Assembly: GCA_949318235.1 (NCBI GenBank)
Contig: OX439137.1
Location: 17,768,187-17,832,186, forward strand
DNA: 64,000 bases
Reading direction: 5' to 3'
Origin: Ecdyonurus torrentis
Lineage: Eukaryota; Arthropoda; Insecta; Ephemeroptera; Heptageniidae
Shown one piece after another: positions 1 to 10,180 of the stretch. Below the pieces are notes generated by a model. That model saw only the letters and a list, made by a program, of their open reading frames with translations. It was not told where the DNA came from and made no database searches. Position numbers and translations under genes: made by a program. Numbering within the stretch: the stretch's first letter is position 1; each line of letters begins with the position of its first letter.

Positions 1-102
1 CGGACCAGACGGCTCGCCAGCCGCAGTAATAGAGACAGAAATGTGCACATCGCTCGGAATGTTGACAATTTCATCTCCTCTGAGAGATCATCTCGGTACT
101 AG
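1..102. other. GC-richer edge segment, possible partial exon
   Basis: The first ~100 bases are much richer in G+C and CpG than the rest of the window. Three frames are open into the left edge: plus frame 1 (33 codons, stop at 100-102), plus frame 2 (open to about 240) and a minus frame reading GDEIVNIPSDVHIS and on through the edge, preceded on that strand by an acceptor-like CTCTCAG. I cannot tell which frame, if any, is coding, and I recognise no family. It may be the end of an exon lying outside the window. Confidence 0.2.
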
Positions 103-196
103 CAAATATCTCAACCTCATTGCATATCTGTCCGTCATAGCTTTGTGCACTCAGAGAATAGAGAGCACAGCACTTTATGTCAGGGACATAGGAATA

Positions 197-345
197 TTGG
201 TCTTAAAACATGTAAAAGTATGTCTAGTATTCCATATTTAAATATTTGTGAATTAGTGTTTTCTCACAAACACACTAACAAGAGGCTTCTACAGTGTTAA
301 TTAAGTGCATTTTACTGTCTTAAAACACTTAAAAAGTAAGGTATT
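197..345 (+). repeat. Repeat family U, copy 1
   Basis: Shares the core TCTTAAAACA, AAAAGTATGTCTAGTATTC and TTTAAATATTTGTGA, then CTCACAAACACACTAACAAG, with 5817-5990. A reverse-complement fragment lies at 60555-60620 and shorter traces near 38560 and 50330. No terminal inverted repeat or coding frame was found. Nature unknown. Confidence 0.6.
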
Positions 346-792
346 GGAATTTCTAAACGATAGAAAATTTAAAATTATTAAGTTTAGACTTGGAATGTTC
401 TATTGCAATTTCCATTGTTAAAAAAAAAAAATAAAAAAAAAGGAGTAAATAACTAAAAAAAATTAAAATTTCCGACAATTTCAAAGAAAACAAAAAAGTT
501 GTGCGTATCACCAAGGTCCACACTTCGCCACAGTTTGCTACAAACACTCCAAGAATGCTTACCAATTTGCCCATACATGACGTAGCAGAGAATTTCAAAA
601 TTGTAAATATAATGTGAGGAGAGAGATTTGACTGAAGAATGTGGAGAACAATTTTGATGTTGGCTGGTCATTGTGGTTGGACCGCACCAGACTGTTTGCT
701 ATTTCATAATCATCTTTGTCCGATATTAATTTGAGTTTGTACTAAGAGAATTATATTATAGAGAATGGTCTATTTAAAGTTATAATATAGTA
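346..792. other. Unassigned intergenic sequence
   Basis: A+T-rich sequence with an A-run near 421-440. Two short minus frames here lack any recognisable domain. No match to the repeat families of this window was seen. Confidence 0.5.
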
Positions 793-1070
793 TATAGGCT
801 GGTTTCATTCATGTTAAAGTCAACGTCATATTGGATCACTCAGTAGCATGGGTGGCATAGAAAAATTACTCATTTTACCATTTTAAAAATACTTCACAAT
901 ATTTTTGAGAGCATTGATGCTGTTAACAGATTGAATTAGTACCTCAAGTATATATGTGAGAAAAATAATATTAACCAACAAATAGCTGATTTTACAAAGA
1001 AATAACCAAAAACTAGGTTTGTCCTATGTTGAGCACTGTTATTCAGTGCTCAAGAAGAGCATCGAAAAAA
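793..1070 (-). mobile_element. MITE family A, copy 1 (one end decayed)
   Basis: Starts with TATAGGCTGG, followed by the A-arm words CATTCATGTTAAAGTC, ACGTCAT, then TTTGTCCTATG and GAGCACTGTTATTCAGTGCTC, and ends at the AAGAGCATCGAAAA word. The outer ~25 bp of the distal end are lost. No coding capacity. Orientation is reversed relative to the TATAGGGTGTATGCG end. Confidence 0.8.
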
Positions 1071-1129
1071 ATCGACAGTTGTGTTTGATGTTTTTTTTTT
1101 TATATATAATACGTAGGCGTAGAACACGA

Positions 1130-1405
1130 TGAACAAAAAAGGTTGTGTTATTTCCTAAAAACCTGAAAATCAACGTTGATTTGTTCGGAATAATTGATTT
1201 CTAATTTATTTTTTATTCACAAAATGACACGAGCGGTCAATGACGTCACAGCTCGTCTGGTCCACGCGTGCGTAAACAAGTGAGCTGTGACGTCAGGAAC
1301 CACTTGCACCATTTTGTGAAGGGAAAATAAATTAGAAAACAATGACTCCGGACAAATCAACATTGATTTTTAGGTTTGTTAGGATATAACACAACTTTTT
1401 TGTTC
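1130..1405. mobile_element. Fold-back element M
   Basis: Two ~120-bp arms are inverted copies of each other: TGAACAAAAAAGGTTGTGTT on the left matches the complement of AACACAACTTTTTTGTTCA on the right. Matching continues through AATCAACGTTGATTTGT and the TTTATTTT/CACAAAATG words to a TGACGTCACAGCTC core in each arm. The centre is CpG-rich. No ORF. Single copy here, so probably a MITE by structure alone. Confidence 0.75.
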
Positions 1406-1954
1406 AAAATTAGTGGAAGATATTAAAAAAAAAAAAAAAAAAAACTGCCCGATTAACTATCACGATTACCATAACTGCTTGCCGTGACAAAAGTTCAGAT
1501 AGTGATATTCTTCACCACGACATCGATGTGCTATGGTATGGACATGCAGGCGTAGGTTTAGTGACGACAGAAAGCTGTATACACGTACTAAACGTATGTA
1601 TGTATGTAGGTCTTAAAATAGACGTGGGCATGGACGTGGGCTAATGGTTTTTACACAATAAGTGACAATGCCAGCTTTGTCACAACTTCAATTCAACAAA
1701 GTGCTCTATCTACAGTCATGACAACATAAGTGTGACACCGGAAGTAGCTCTAAGTCACGTCCTATAGTCAGTACAGTGATATATGCTTTGCTGTGTATCT
1801 TTGTGCAGTGCTATAGATGTACTATAAGGAATGCATGGTCTGTTTACTTCCGTTATAACGTAGCTTCCGGTAACGTTCTTATATGAGGACTACTGTAGAG
1901 TTTTTCTATATATAATACTGGTCTCTTTGTGTGTGGGCTAGTGAAAGGTTTTGT

Positions 1955-1958
<4 letters not shown>
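1406..1958. other. Unassigned stretch with ETS-like word before a GA tract
   Basis: Contains an A-run at about 1424-1443, GACACCGGAAGTAG near 1735 and CTTCCGGTAACG near 1865. Similar CCGGAAGTAG contexts, including TTTGCTGTGTATCTTTG, recur near 26185 and 27911, so this is partly an unclassified repeat. No gene seen. Confidence 0.45.

Positions 1959-2040
<82 letters not shown>
1959..2040 (+). repeat. (AG)n microsatellite, 82 bp
   Basis: Uninterrupted AG dinucleotides. The SLSLSL-type open frame read on the other strand is only a translation of this tract. Confidence 0.98.
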
Positions 2041-2044
<4 letters not shown>

Positions 2045-2216
2045 AGAGTTGATAATGTTCAAATTAAGGGAAAATAACATATGGTAATTCAATTTTTTTT
2101 ATACAAAATTGAGTCTTTTTCTTTTATTTCAGTAGCTTTCTAAATAAATTTAAAAAAACACAAAAACTTTTGTTTTGTAAATTTTATCAATTACTGAAGA
2201 ACTGCTATGTGAATGA

Positions 2217-2220
<4 letters not shown>

Positions 2221-2263
<43 letters not shown>
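2221..2263 (+). repeat. (CT)n microsatellite
   Basis: Uninterrupted CT repeat of about 43 bp lying between two AG tracts, in the opposite strand sense to both. Confidence 0.97.
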
Positions 2264-2267
<4 letters not shown>

Positions 2268-2472
2268 CATTAAGAAAGTGTTTTAATTAAGCTACACAAA
2301 ATGTTTTTAATGGTCTAAAAAAAACGTAGCTCGTTAAGCAAGATTTTGACCATTAAAAAAAAAATAAAAGTAGTCCAATGAATGGGAAAATGATGTTGTA
2401 TACCACTTTTTATTTTTAAATCAATACATTTATTTAGTTAGAAAAATACGGGCAAGAGGTTTTAGCAACGAA

Positions 2473-2474
<2 letters not shown>

Positions 2475-2565
<91 letters not shown>
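2475..2565 (+). repeat. (AG)n microsatellite, about 90 bp
   Basis: Uninterrupted AG repeat, followed downstream by A-rich imperfect GAAA repeats (2610-2650). Confidence 0.97.
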
Positions 2566-2567
<2 letters not shown>

Positions 2568-2701
2568 CAGTTTCACAGTGAATGCTTCAATTTAAATAGA
2601 TTTCCATTTATAAAAAAAAAGAAAGAAAGAAAAAAGTAAGAAAAGAAAACAACAACTTAATTTATTAAACCATTTCACCACTAATATCGGAACAACTCTT
2701 T

Positions 2702-2806
2702 TCTAGCTGATTTTAAGTGATTTCGCTCACATCCGCTTCCATTTCAACGTACTGCGCATGTGTAGTAATTAGAAACGGAAGCGGATGTGACTGAAATCGT
2801 TCAATT
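2702..2806. mobile_element. Fold-back family K, copy 1
   Basis: TCACATCCGCTTCC and GGAAGCGGATGTGA face each other around ACTGCGCATG. The same hairpin occurs in K2 (25580-25740), which has longer outer arms; here the outer TATTGACTAATAAA arms are missing. Confidence 0.75.
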
Positions 2807-2925
2807 ATGCTAAAATTAGAACAACATAATATTTATGCTATATAACATAGTTATTATGCAGTATAGCATTATTGCTGTATTGAACAATTTGTACTGAAAT
2901 TGAGCACGGACAATAAATCATTCTT
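2807..2925. repeat. Family C fragment (GCATAA-rich MITE)
   Basis: Has the C-family order ATTAGAACAACATAA, TTATGCTATATAACATA, GTATAGCAT, GTATTGAACAA, ACTGAAATTGAGC, all found in C6-C8. Both ends are missing. Confidence 0.7.
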
Positions 2926-2933
2926 AAAGGCAT

Positions 2934-3055
2934 AGAAAACATGAAAAAACATGCTTTTTTTAATCTCTTGCTCCAATTAATGTTATTATTTATGTAAGTC
3001 CCATCAAGTGTTTTGAGATGTAAATGCTTATTATTTCATGTTGTCTATGCCTTTA
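2934..3055. mobile_element. Short MITE of family G, 122 bp
   Basis: Ends TTAAAGGCATAGA and TCTATGCCTTTAA are exact inverted copies and are followed by ACATGAAA/TTTCATGT. The interior carries TTATTTATGTAAGTC and CATCAAGTGTTTTGAGAT, also found in G1 and G2. A deletion derivative of the ~350-bp G element; TTAA at each end fits a TTAA-type target but this is not proven. Confidence 0.75.
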
Positions 3056-3692
3056 AGGCAAGTAAATGCAATAGGTAGACATATAAGCTAGAACACAGGT
3101 ATTATTATACTACAATAATATCTGCTAATGCAGGTACAATATGCTACAATAAAGGTGTGACTCACTTAGATTAAGTGGTATTGTAGTTTATATCTACCTG
3201 TTCCAAATTAAAGTGTACCTATTGCAAAATATAGGATTCATGTACCTGACATAGGTAGTAGTTTTTTTGTCAGTGAGCTAGCATAATTATTACGTATTTA
3301 ATTTTATTGGTAAGTATTAAAATATAGAGAGTTACGTCTAAAAATTGACAAACAAAATTAACGTGTGCTATCATATAGCATGTTGATATGTTTGTTGTCC
3401 AGTACTTGGTTTGTTTACTGTCTCAGTTATATTGTTGTTATCGGCCGCACACACACACTCGAGGCAAGCACTCATATTTCATACCGTATCGTCATGTGAG
3501 ACAAAGTAAACTCTCACAACAATTTACCTGCGCAAACTTAATTTACCTTTGTTTACATTATAAAATTATTAAAACAATTTTCTATATACAGAAATCAAGT
3601 TTCTAATCGTATTAAATTTACTATTTTATAATATTTAAATATTTTATATAATAATTTTTTATATTTTTAATGGGGCAGTTTGAAAACCTGTC
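3056..3692. other. Unassigned stretch with a family C terminus
   Basis: Near 3270-3305 lies TTTGTCAGTGAGCTAGCATAATTATTACGTA split over a C-type terminus. AGGTA-like words recur from 3060 to 3260. A 72-codon plus frame at 3388-3606 has no recognisable domain. No gene supported. Confidence 0.45.
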
Positions 3693-3700
3693 GTCCATAG

Positions 3701-3930
3701 TAGAGAACTTTATCAGAGAAGTGACATCCCAAAAAGTTAGGCACTCATTTCTTTAAAATTGGCAACGCTGCAGATGAAATTACTATAACGTGCTCTCTCA
3801 TTGTTGCCTTGATTTGGCCACTTCTGGCCTATGATTGGTGCTTCAAAAAGCAACGTTGCCAAGTCAAAATTGTTGAGTGTTGCAGTCTGCCCAAAACATG
3901 GGGATGTCGCTTCTCTGTTAAAGTTCTCTA
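3701..3930. mobile_element. hAT-like MITE R with 8-bp target duplication
   Basis: The 30-bp ends match at 28 positions: TAGAGAACTTTATCAGAGAA on the left against the complement of the right end, TAGAGAACTTTAACAGAGAA. Perfect 8-bp duplication GTCCATAG at 3693-3700 and 3931-3938. Eight-bp duplications with TAG/CAG-type ends are the known hallmark of hAT elements. 230 bp, non-coding, so it would need a transposase from elsewhere. The interior has facing GGCAACG words. Confidence 0.85.
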
Positions 3931-3938
3931 GTCCATAG

Positions 3939-4162
3939 TGGTGAGTGCTGCCGTCGTAAGATTTGGTGGTCCGAGTTGTACAGGTCTGGTATTAGGAGCC
4001 CAGAGGAGTTTGATAATAGCCTGTGGTTTGTTTAGCCACAGGTCAAATGTAAGTCCTCTTACTGGAAAGGATTCATCCTGGCCCGTAAGGGATTGAGGCT
4101 TCATGATACTTTCTATTTTTGTTATATATTTGTCGATGAGTTTGTTCTGTAAAGTATGTACA
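3939..4162. other. Unassigned stretch, moderately GC-rich
   Basis: Follows the right target duplication of element R. No match to other repeats in the window and no convincing frame. Could be host intergenic sequence or part of the adjacent LINE insertion. Confidence 0.4.
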
Positions 4163-4605
4163 GTAAAGAGACTCTTTCAAAATTAAAAATTCTTTATTCA
4201 TTTCTTTCATCCTGCACACATAATACACAAAAATATACATCAGTCAAGCAGGCTATTGCTTTAAAAAAAACACAAGCAATTAGAAATGATGGTCAATAAG
4301 CAATACACAGAAACAATTACACAATTTAAATATAAAACAATACACAAAAAAAATACTTCAAATAACTACTTATCTGAGTCGTTAATAAATTCATCGTCTG
4401 AATAATATTGTTTATTTAATAAAAATGTTTTTAAACCTTTTTTAAACATAATTTGATCTGGTTCCTTTCTTAAGATGGATGGCAGATTATTATAAATGTT
4501 TAGAGAACCACAGAAAGGATCCCTATTGTACATTTCCGTTCTTTTATACACATTTTGAATTTTTGCCTTGTGATTTCTCGTATTATGACTATGTTAAATT
4601 TCATG
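4163..4605 (-). pseudogene. LINE 3' end: RT C-terminal remnant and 3' UTR
   Basis: On the minus strand, codons from about 4600 down to 4366 read HSHNTRNHKAK, then SLNIYNNLPSILR and MFKKGLKTFLL before a stop. This is the conserved C-terminal end of Jockey/CR1/L2-type reverse transcriptases (NTRN, YN.LP, FK..LK..L). An in-frame stop lies just upstream, so it is a broken fragment. The 3' UTR follows down to about 4163 and holds an AATAAA signal near 4195. The same C-terminal signature occurs in the RT at 63110-64000, but the sequences differ clearly. Confidence 0.7.
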
Positions 4606-4630
4606 ACTTTTTAAAATTCCCAAATTATTT

Positions 4631-5165
4631 TTTACTTTGAAACAAACAATGATTGGCTTCTCCCTCCCAAAAATAAAAATAGACACATCCATTGGTTGAT
4701 ATTGTTTTTTAAGCCGTATAAATGAGTCGCATGTTGAGCATAGAACTTTCTTCTTGTGAAGTTTTGTTCTTTTTTATCAAGTCAACAGGTAAACAAGTAA
4801 TAACGTAATTATCAGGTGTTATAGACCCCTTGCACATCCTTGCGCTTGGTCGCCATGTTTGTGGGGCATAATAGGGGAAACATCTATTCTCCTAATTTTT
4901 CACACAAAAAGAGTTTAATTCAACTGAACAAGTTTTCTCATATTCTTCGAGTTTATTAGGAGCTAGAAATAAGGCTTTGATTAAGGTTTGAAGCTTTTTT
5001 TGTTATTAAAAATATAAAAATTACGTTTTCCCTATGCTGGCTTATGTATTCCTGACCAACAAAATGGTGGCTCTTAAATATGAGTGCAACCCGTCTATTA
5101 ACAAAGGAAAAATATGGAAGGTGGCTCAAGAGTTTTGTGTAGTTTATAAAACGAAGTTTAGTGAC
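4631..5165 (-). mobile_element. MITE family I, copy 1, split by a B element
   Basis: Left part has GATTGGCT, CATTGGTTGATATTGTTTTT, GAGTCGCATGTTGAGC, GTAAACAAGTAATAACG. After the B1 insertion (4820-5099) it resumes with ACAAAGGAAAAA, GGTGGCTCAAGAG, GTAGTTTATAAAACGAAG. Joined, this follows the order seen in I2 and I4, so the I copy is older than B1. The outer left end is degenerate. Confidence 0.75.
4820..5099 (-). mobile_element. MITE family B, copy 1
   Basis: Ends TATAGACCCCTTGCACATCC and GAGTGCAACCCGTCTATTA match B4. Contains CGCCATGTTTGTGG near one end and CTGACCAACAAAATGG near the other. It sits inside an I element at a TA-containing site (GTGTTA / TTAACAAAGG), consistent with a TA target duplication. 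Frames over it are translations of the arms. Confidence 0.85.
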
Positions 5166-5816
5166 GAAAAAACAAAAAAAAAAGAAAAAGGAAAATTGTT
5201 CCTTAATTTTTAAACTGAAAAATATGTCACTATATAACATAGCATATTAATTATGTTGTTATAAATAACTATTGCTATATAACTGTCATGTATGACCTCA
5301 GATGACCTTGAAGTTGACCTAGTGGTGGCCAATGGTTAAAATTACCATCAATTTTAACCCTAATCCCTTGATTAACAATATTCATATTTCCCCCTCTTTT
5401 TTTTTTCTTCCTCCCTCATATTTTTGCTATTTTGCGGAGAAAGCTCAACTGCCGAGGCAGGCGACCAGACGTAGAAGTTGTTTACCCCACGAAATGTCAC
5501 AGCTCGGCGAGGTCAATTAAAAATATCAAAAGAAAGCGAAGCTCTTTGATGTGAAAAACCACGAGAAAAAAATTGATTGAAATGCTTTTTTTTCTTTTCA
5601 AGTGGCTTTTTTTTTAATATTTTTATAATTGAAAAGATTTCTCATCATTTATTTAATTAAAAATTTTAATTAAATTGATAATAAGGTTCTTAATTATTGT
5701 ATGAGTGGCCTAATAGAAAACTTGCAAATGTAGGGTTGGAAATTAGAAATTATTTGATTTTATGATAAAGAGTGCATTTAACATGCTTCCTTACGCGGAA
5801 TTAAAACTGGGTTCTA
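5166..5816. other. Unassigned stretch with three TGACCT words
   Basis: TGACCT occurs at 5293, 5303 and 5315, in the same direction. The rest is A+T-rich with T-runs at 5397-5406 and 5587-5618, and a CpG-richer patch at 5425-5515. A 62-codon plus frame there shows no recognisable domain. Confidence 0.4.
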
Positions 5817-5990
5817 CAATGTTAAATTAGTATATTTTAGTGTCTTAAAACACGTAAAAGTATGTCTAGTATTCTACATTTAAATATTTGTGACCTCAGT
5901 GCAGTAGTTTTCTCACAAACACACTAACAAGAGGCTTCTACAATGTTAAATTACTATCTTAAAACACATAACATATAATCCCTTAATACT
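5817..5990 (+). repeat. Repeat family U, copy 2
   Basis: Matches 197-345 over TCTTAAAACAC, AAAAGTATGTCTAGTATTC and CTCACAAACACACTAACAAG. It also has an internal direct repeat: TACAATGTTAAATTA at about 5816 and again at about 5940, each followed by TCTTAAAACAC. Confidence 0.65.
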
Positions 5991-6346
5991 ACAGTATATT
6001 AGACACAGATGAATGCTCTCTTGTACGATGTCAAGGTCGTCAAATGGGGTGGGTCAAGTTGACTCCCACAATCTGCCACTGAGAGATGATGAACGACCAC
6101 GGTAATTAATTAATGTTAATTAATACAAGATTTTATCTGCTATAACTTGGGTTAAGAAAACATGCCCTGGGTATCAGTTTTACATATTTTGTAATTAAAT
6201 TTACATTCAAGCTTTTTTATTTTTATTTTCTGACCTCGCTGCTGTGGCTTATTACTTGCAAGGGAGGAGGTGAAAGTCAATATATGGTAATATAATCGAT
6301 ATAAATATGCATCACTTCAACTTTGATTTATTAATACTATAAAAAT
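5991..6346. other. Unassigned intergenic sequence
   Basis: A+T-rich, with TTAATTAATGTTAATTAAT near 6105. No gene or recognised repeat. Confidence 0.4.
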
Positions 6347-6482
6347 TGATGCATTGCTTTAGTTACGAATCCTAACTTATTTGAGATAAACACTTTTAAG
6401 TTATTGCGAGTAGCTAAAATAATGCTTTTTAGCAAATTATTAAGAATAGCTAATTTAAGTTGCTTTAAAGCTATGCTTAGGA
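6347..6482 (+). repeat. Family N, copy 1 (half of fold-back)
   Basis: TGCATTGCTTTAGTTACGAA, TTTTAAGTTATT, AGTAGCTAAAATAATGC and TAGCAAATTATTAA match one arm of N2 (12600-12848). Confidence 0.75.
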
Positions 6483-6666
6483 AAAACTTTGTATATATCT
6501 AACACATTTATTATTAAAAAAAGTCTAAATATGTATTGTAACTTTTTTCTGTGTAGAAAGTCAACTTTTAAATGAAACAAAGATCTTTTTGATATGATAT
6601 ATTAAAATATATTTGATGTTTTTTCTTCTTCTAGGAGAGAAAGACCTGTTGTCTCTAGCGTATTGA

Positions 6667-6697
6667 TCTCTCTCTCTCTCTCTCTCTATCTCTCTCC
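6667..6697 (+). repeat. (CT)n microsatellite
   Basis: Short CT tract with one TA interruption. Confidence 0.9.
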
Positions 6698-6897
6698 CCC
6701 AGTGATCGATGTCTCAGGTCAGCTCAAAGTATCCTCCCCCTCTCTCAATCTGCAGTACTTTCCAATTAGTACCCCTAACCATAGTATAAGTACTTTACTA
6801 TAACCTAACTGACTTGCACTCACACCCTCCATTTGAGAGAATGATATTTTAATCTTCATCAGAAACATCCTCTTAGCATCGTAACTGATAGAACGCA

Positions 6898-7022
<125 letters not shown>

Positions 7023-7033
7023 CTATACAAATA

Positions 7034-7656
7034 AGGTAGGGACAGGATTTTCAGTTTTGAAAATGTGCATTTTCAGTACTGAATTCAGGCCAGTTTTTTT
7101 GCATAATCAGTTTCCAAAAACAGCAAAATCAGTTAACTTTCAGTTGAGTTATTTAAAAACAGTGAAATTCAGTTTTGATAGTTTTTTACTTGAAAACCAA
7201 TTTTTAGGATTAAAAAAAGGATAAAATTTACATTTTTTATGAAATTAAAATCTGTTAAATTATTATCCGATACACTATACTAGCGAGTATCAATGAGAGC
7301 TGTTCTTTGTCTTTTTAAACTTCTTTTTAACAAATTTTTTTAATGGTATTCAGTTGAATTAAGATAGTTTTGAGATATGCATTGAAAATAATTATATCAA
7401 AATATACTCTTTTTTTTAACACGTCATTTTAAGTTTTTGTACGGTAAAAGTCTATTTTCAGTTTCCAAAAACAGAAAAACTGGTAAAAACTTAAAATAAT
7501 TGACCAAGTTTACAAATTTCAAAAACAGTTTTTTTCAGTACAAACTTTTTTTCATTTTTGTCAATAAAACTTCATGATTCGTGGACATCTGAACTCAGAT
7601 GTGACCTAGCATGCATATTTCAAAAACTGAACAAACTGGAGATCCGGTCCTTACAT
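7034..7656. mobile_element. Putative MITE T, rich in CAGTTTT words
   Basis: Similar inverted ends: AGGGACAGGATTTTCAGTTTT on the left, and the complement of the right end reading AAGGACCGGATCTCCAGTTT. The inside repeats CAGTTT and AAAACAG in both directions many times, for example CAGTTTCCAAAAACAG near 7110 and 7460. No clear target duplication. It cuts an A element at 7670. Element status is inferred. Confidence 0.45.
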
Positions 7657-7669
7657 ATAACAATAAATA

Positions 7670-7795
7670 ATAAGTATGTGAGAAAAATAGTAATAACAAA
7701 AAATGAACTGATTTCCTAAAGAAAATTGCTAGAAAGGATGTTTGTCCTATGCTGTGCAATGTTATTACCCCAGTGTGGCGTTGAAGCGTATTCAG
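7670..7795 (-). mobile_element. MITE family A, partial copy
   Basis: Begins AAGTATGTGAGAAAAATA and runs through TTTGTCCTATGCTGTGCAATG and GGCGTTGAAGCG, then stops at a GA tract. The other half is absent, next to element T. Confidence 0.75.
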
Positions 7796-7846
7796 AGAGA
7801 GAAAGAGAGAGAGAGAGAGAGACAGAAATATACAGAAAGTCAAGAG

Positions 7847-7890
<44 letters not shown>
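7796..7890 (+). repeat. Two (GA)n tracts
   Basis: GA repeats at about 7796-7823 and 7851-7887 separated by a short unique spacer. Frames across them on both strands are repeat translations. Confidence 0.95.
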
Positions 7891-7891
<1 letters not shown>

Positions 7892-8046
7892 CATTACATT
7901 GCAAAGCTACTACTATTTCAATTACTTTGGTTGGCTGCAGTTACTATGTCTGTTTTACTGCATTTACTTTTAAACTACTTCTGTAAATTACTTCATTATT
8001 TGATATCAACTTCACTCTGCAAGCTAAACACTGTGGGCTACAAACG

Positions 8047-8799
8047 TTAAAGGCTTAGACTACATGAAACAGTATGTACTTATTAAAGCCCTTGTCAACT
8101 TACTTTTTATCATTTAGAATACTAGACTCATGATAATTACCATACCTTATTATCCATGAATTAGACACCATCACATTGATTTTGTATTTATTTTCGTTTA
8201 TTTTCCTTTTGCAGTTATATTACGTATCTGACGTCACAATGTACCGATGGGGCCGTGATAGGGATTTAGAACTAGAGGGAGGGGTTTAAATTTATCACGT
8301 GACCACGGCGGTGACTGTGATTGGCGGTGGTACATCGTGACGTCAGATACGTGATATAACCGCAAAAAGGAAAATAAACGAAAATAAATACGAAATCAAA
8401 GTGATGGTTTTTAATTCATATAGGTAATAAGGTACGGTAATTATCAATCTAGTATTCTAAATGATAAAAATGTTAGTTGACAAGGGATTTTATGAATTAA
8501 CACAGAATTTGATCTACAAAGCTCATGACAATTTTCACGAGAATGTTAATGTAGCCCCACGAGAGAACATGAAAAATCTGTAAAGTATGCACTTTCCGTG
8601 ACTATTCATGTTTATGACGTCAGAAACATGCAAAAATTAGTATGAAAATGTTGTGCGGGTTGCATGAATCTAAATTTTGTGATCACTACTACGGTACTAC
8701 AATTGGGTTTTGAGACAAACTAAATTTATTTATGTAAGTCTCGACATCAAGTGTTTTGTGATATAAATGCTTATTTTTTGTTCTGGTCTATTTCTTTAA
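8047..8799 (+). mobile_element. Family G element, copy 1, carrying nested L
   Basis: Starts TTAAAGGCTTAGACTACATG and ends GGTCTATTTCTTTAA. After the L insertion it resumes with CTCATGACAATTTTCACGAG, GTTTATGACGTCAGAAACATG, GTTGTGCGGGTTGCAT and CATCAAGTGTTTTGTGATAT. Same order as G2. Confidence 0.75.
8089..8486. mobile_element. Fold-back element L, nested in G
   Basis: About 155-bp inverted arms: CCCTTGTCAACTTAC on the left and GTTAGTTGACAAGGG on the right, continuing through ATCATTTAGAATACTAGA and TATTTATTTTCGTTTATTTTCC to ATCTGACGTCACAATGTACC. Arm identity is high (roughly 85-90% by eye). The centre is GC-richer with CACGTGACCACGG. The G element is interrupted exactly at its ends. No coding frame. 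Confidence 0.85.
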
Positions 8800-8829
8800 A
8801 TATTTGATGCTAAAGGGAATAGTTTGCCC

Positions 8830-8906
8830 GATTGAAGTTTTGAAGATAATATTTCGTGTTTATTCATTAAAAAGCACATGATGTTTTATGTGGTCTATGG
8901 CTTTAA
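8830..8906 (+). repeat. Family G terminal fragment
   Basis: GAAGTTTTGAAGATAATATTT, TTTATTCATTA and GTGGTCTATGGCTTTAA match the right end of G2 (20250-20328). Confidence 0.75.
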
Positions 8907-8935
8907 CGTTAAAGGTAACGTTATATTTCACCTAT

Positions 8936-9160
8936 ATAGAAAAGTAACTAAAGAGTTCCTATTTAGACTTTTTGACTATAAATATGTTATAGATATAAAA
9001 TACAACGTTTTTTAAAATGTGCAGAGCTAACTATTTAGCACTGAAGAAATAACGTTTATACTAACAAGTTACTGTTTAAACTTTTGTCAACCAAGTTATT
9101 GGTTTGTACTGAAGAGTTACGTCTATGGAACTGAATAATTTGTACAATGCAGGTTTTGCG
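8936..9160 (+). repeat. Repeat family V, copy 1
   Basis: AACTAAAGAGTTCC, GAAGAAATAACGTTTATACTAAC, TTTAAACTTTTGTCAACCAAGTTATTGGTTTG split across lines, then GAAGAGTTACGTCTAT. Also at 50505-50625 and 58922-59142. Repeated AAGAGTTA words; no terminal inverted repeats noticed. Confidence 0.65.
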
Positions 9161-9274
9161 TGTTGGCGACAAATTATAGAATTACCGTTAAAGTTATCGT
9201 TTTGAATGAAATTAACGTTAACATTATAAAAAATTTACTTATTGATTTGAAGTCTGGTGAAGCTTTTGTATATA

Positions 9275-9577
9275 TATAGGGTGTATGCGGATGACGTCAT
9301 ATTTATTGCACTTGGAGGCCATACTGGAGTAGTGAATAACATTGCTGAGCATAGGACAAACTTCATTTAAGCCAATTTTCTTTGGGAAATCTGTCAATTT
9401 TTTGTTATTATTTTTCTCACATACTTGAGATACTAATTCAACATATTTACAACATCAATGCTCTCAAAAATATTGCTTAGTATTTTTAAACTGGCAAAAT
9501 GAGTTATTTTCCTGTCACCCATGTTATTGAGTTATCCAACATGGCGTCAACTTTAACATGAATGCATACACGCTATT
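9275..9577 (+). mobile_element. MITE family A, full-length (subfamily A1)
   Basis: Starts TATAGGGTGTATGCGGATGA and ends ATGAATGCATACACGCTAT. Has TGACGTCATA, GAGGCCATACTGGAGTAGTG, AACATTGCTGAGCATAGGAC at one end and CATGTTATTGAGTTATCCAA, ATGGCGTCAACTTTAACATG at the other. Inserted next to a TA run. Confidence 0.9.
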
Positions 9578-10119
9578 TACAAAATGGTAATAGATAAAAA
9601 AGTGAACCAATAATTTGAATTTGCTTACTTACTAAATCACGCCACTTGAATGCACTCCAATAGCAAGACTTGAAATTTCCTACAATTCACTGAAATTGAG
9701 TTTTCTACCCGATTTTCTATTTTATTAAACATAAAAACCACTTGTATATTTGAGGAGCAACAGTTGAAACTATTGTTAATATCAATTTTACATGACATAA
9801 GGATCACAACATATACATAAATAATACAAATATCAACCTTAGAATATGACATATTTCTATTGTGTATATAAAAGTGTAAATTTTACATGTTAAAAAGTCA
9901 TAAATTGCATGTTAAAGAAATAGAAATATAGACCTTATTGAATGTGACATTTTAGTCGTTTTTAAAGCTGAAATATCAGTTAAAATTCACATGTTATAAA
10001 GATTATTATTATATATGATAGAATGGTAAAATAATCCTTATGGAATGTGGAATAAGTGTGGTTTTTAATGCTATGGTTTTGGGGGATCGATACAGCTTGA
10101 ATAGCAGGGTATAGAATGT

Positions 10120-10121
<2 letters not shown>
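9578..10121. other. Unassigned intergenic sequence
   Basis: A+T-rich; a 71-codon minus frame at 9637-9852 shows no domain. No match to the named families. Confidence 0.4.

Positions 10122-10175
<54 letters not shown>
10122..10175 (+). repeat. (CT)n microsatellite
   Basis: 54-bp CT tract, followed by a pyrimidine-rich CCCTCTTCC region to about 10300. Confidence 0.97.

Positions 10176-10180
<5 letters not shown>

Noticed and set aside
3950..4110. Possible tRNA-derived SINE head
   Set aside because: Some GTGGTCCGAG-like words, but no paired A and B boxes at proper spacing and no second copy.
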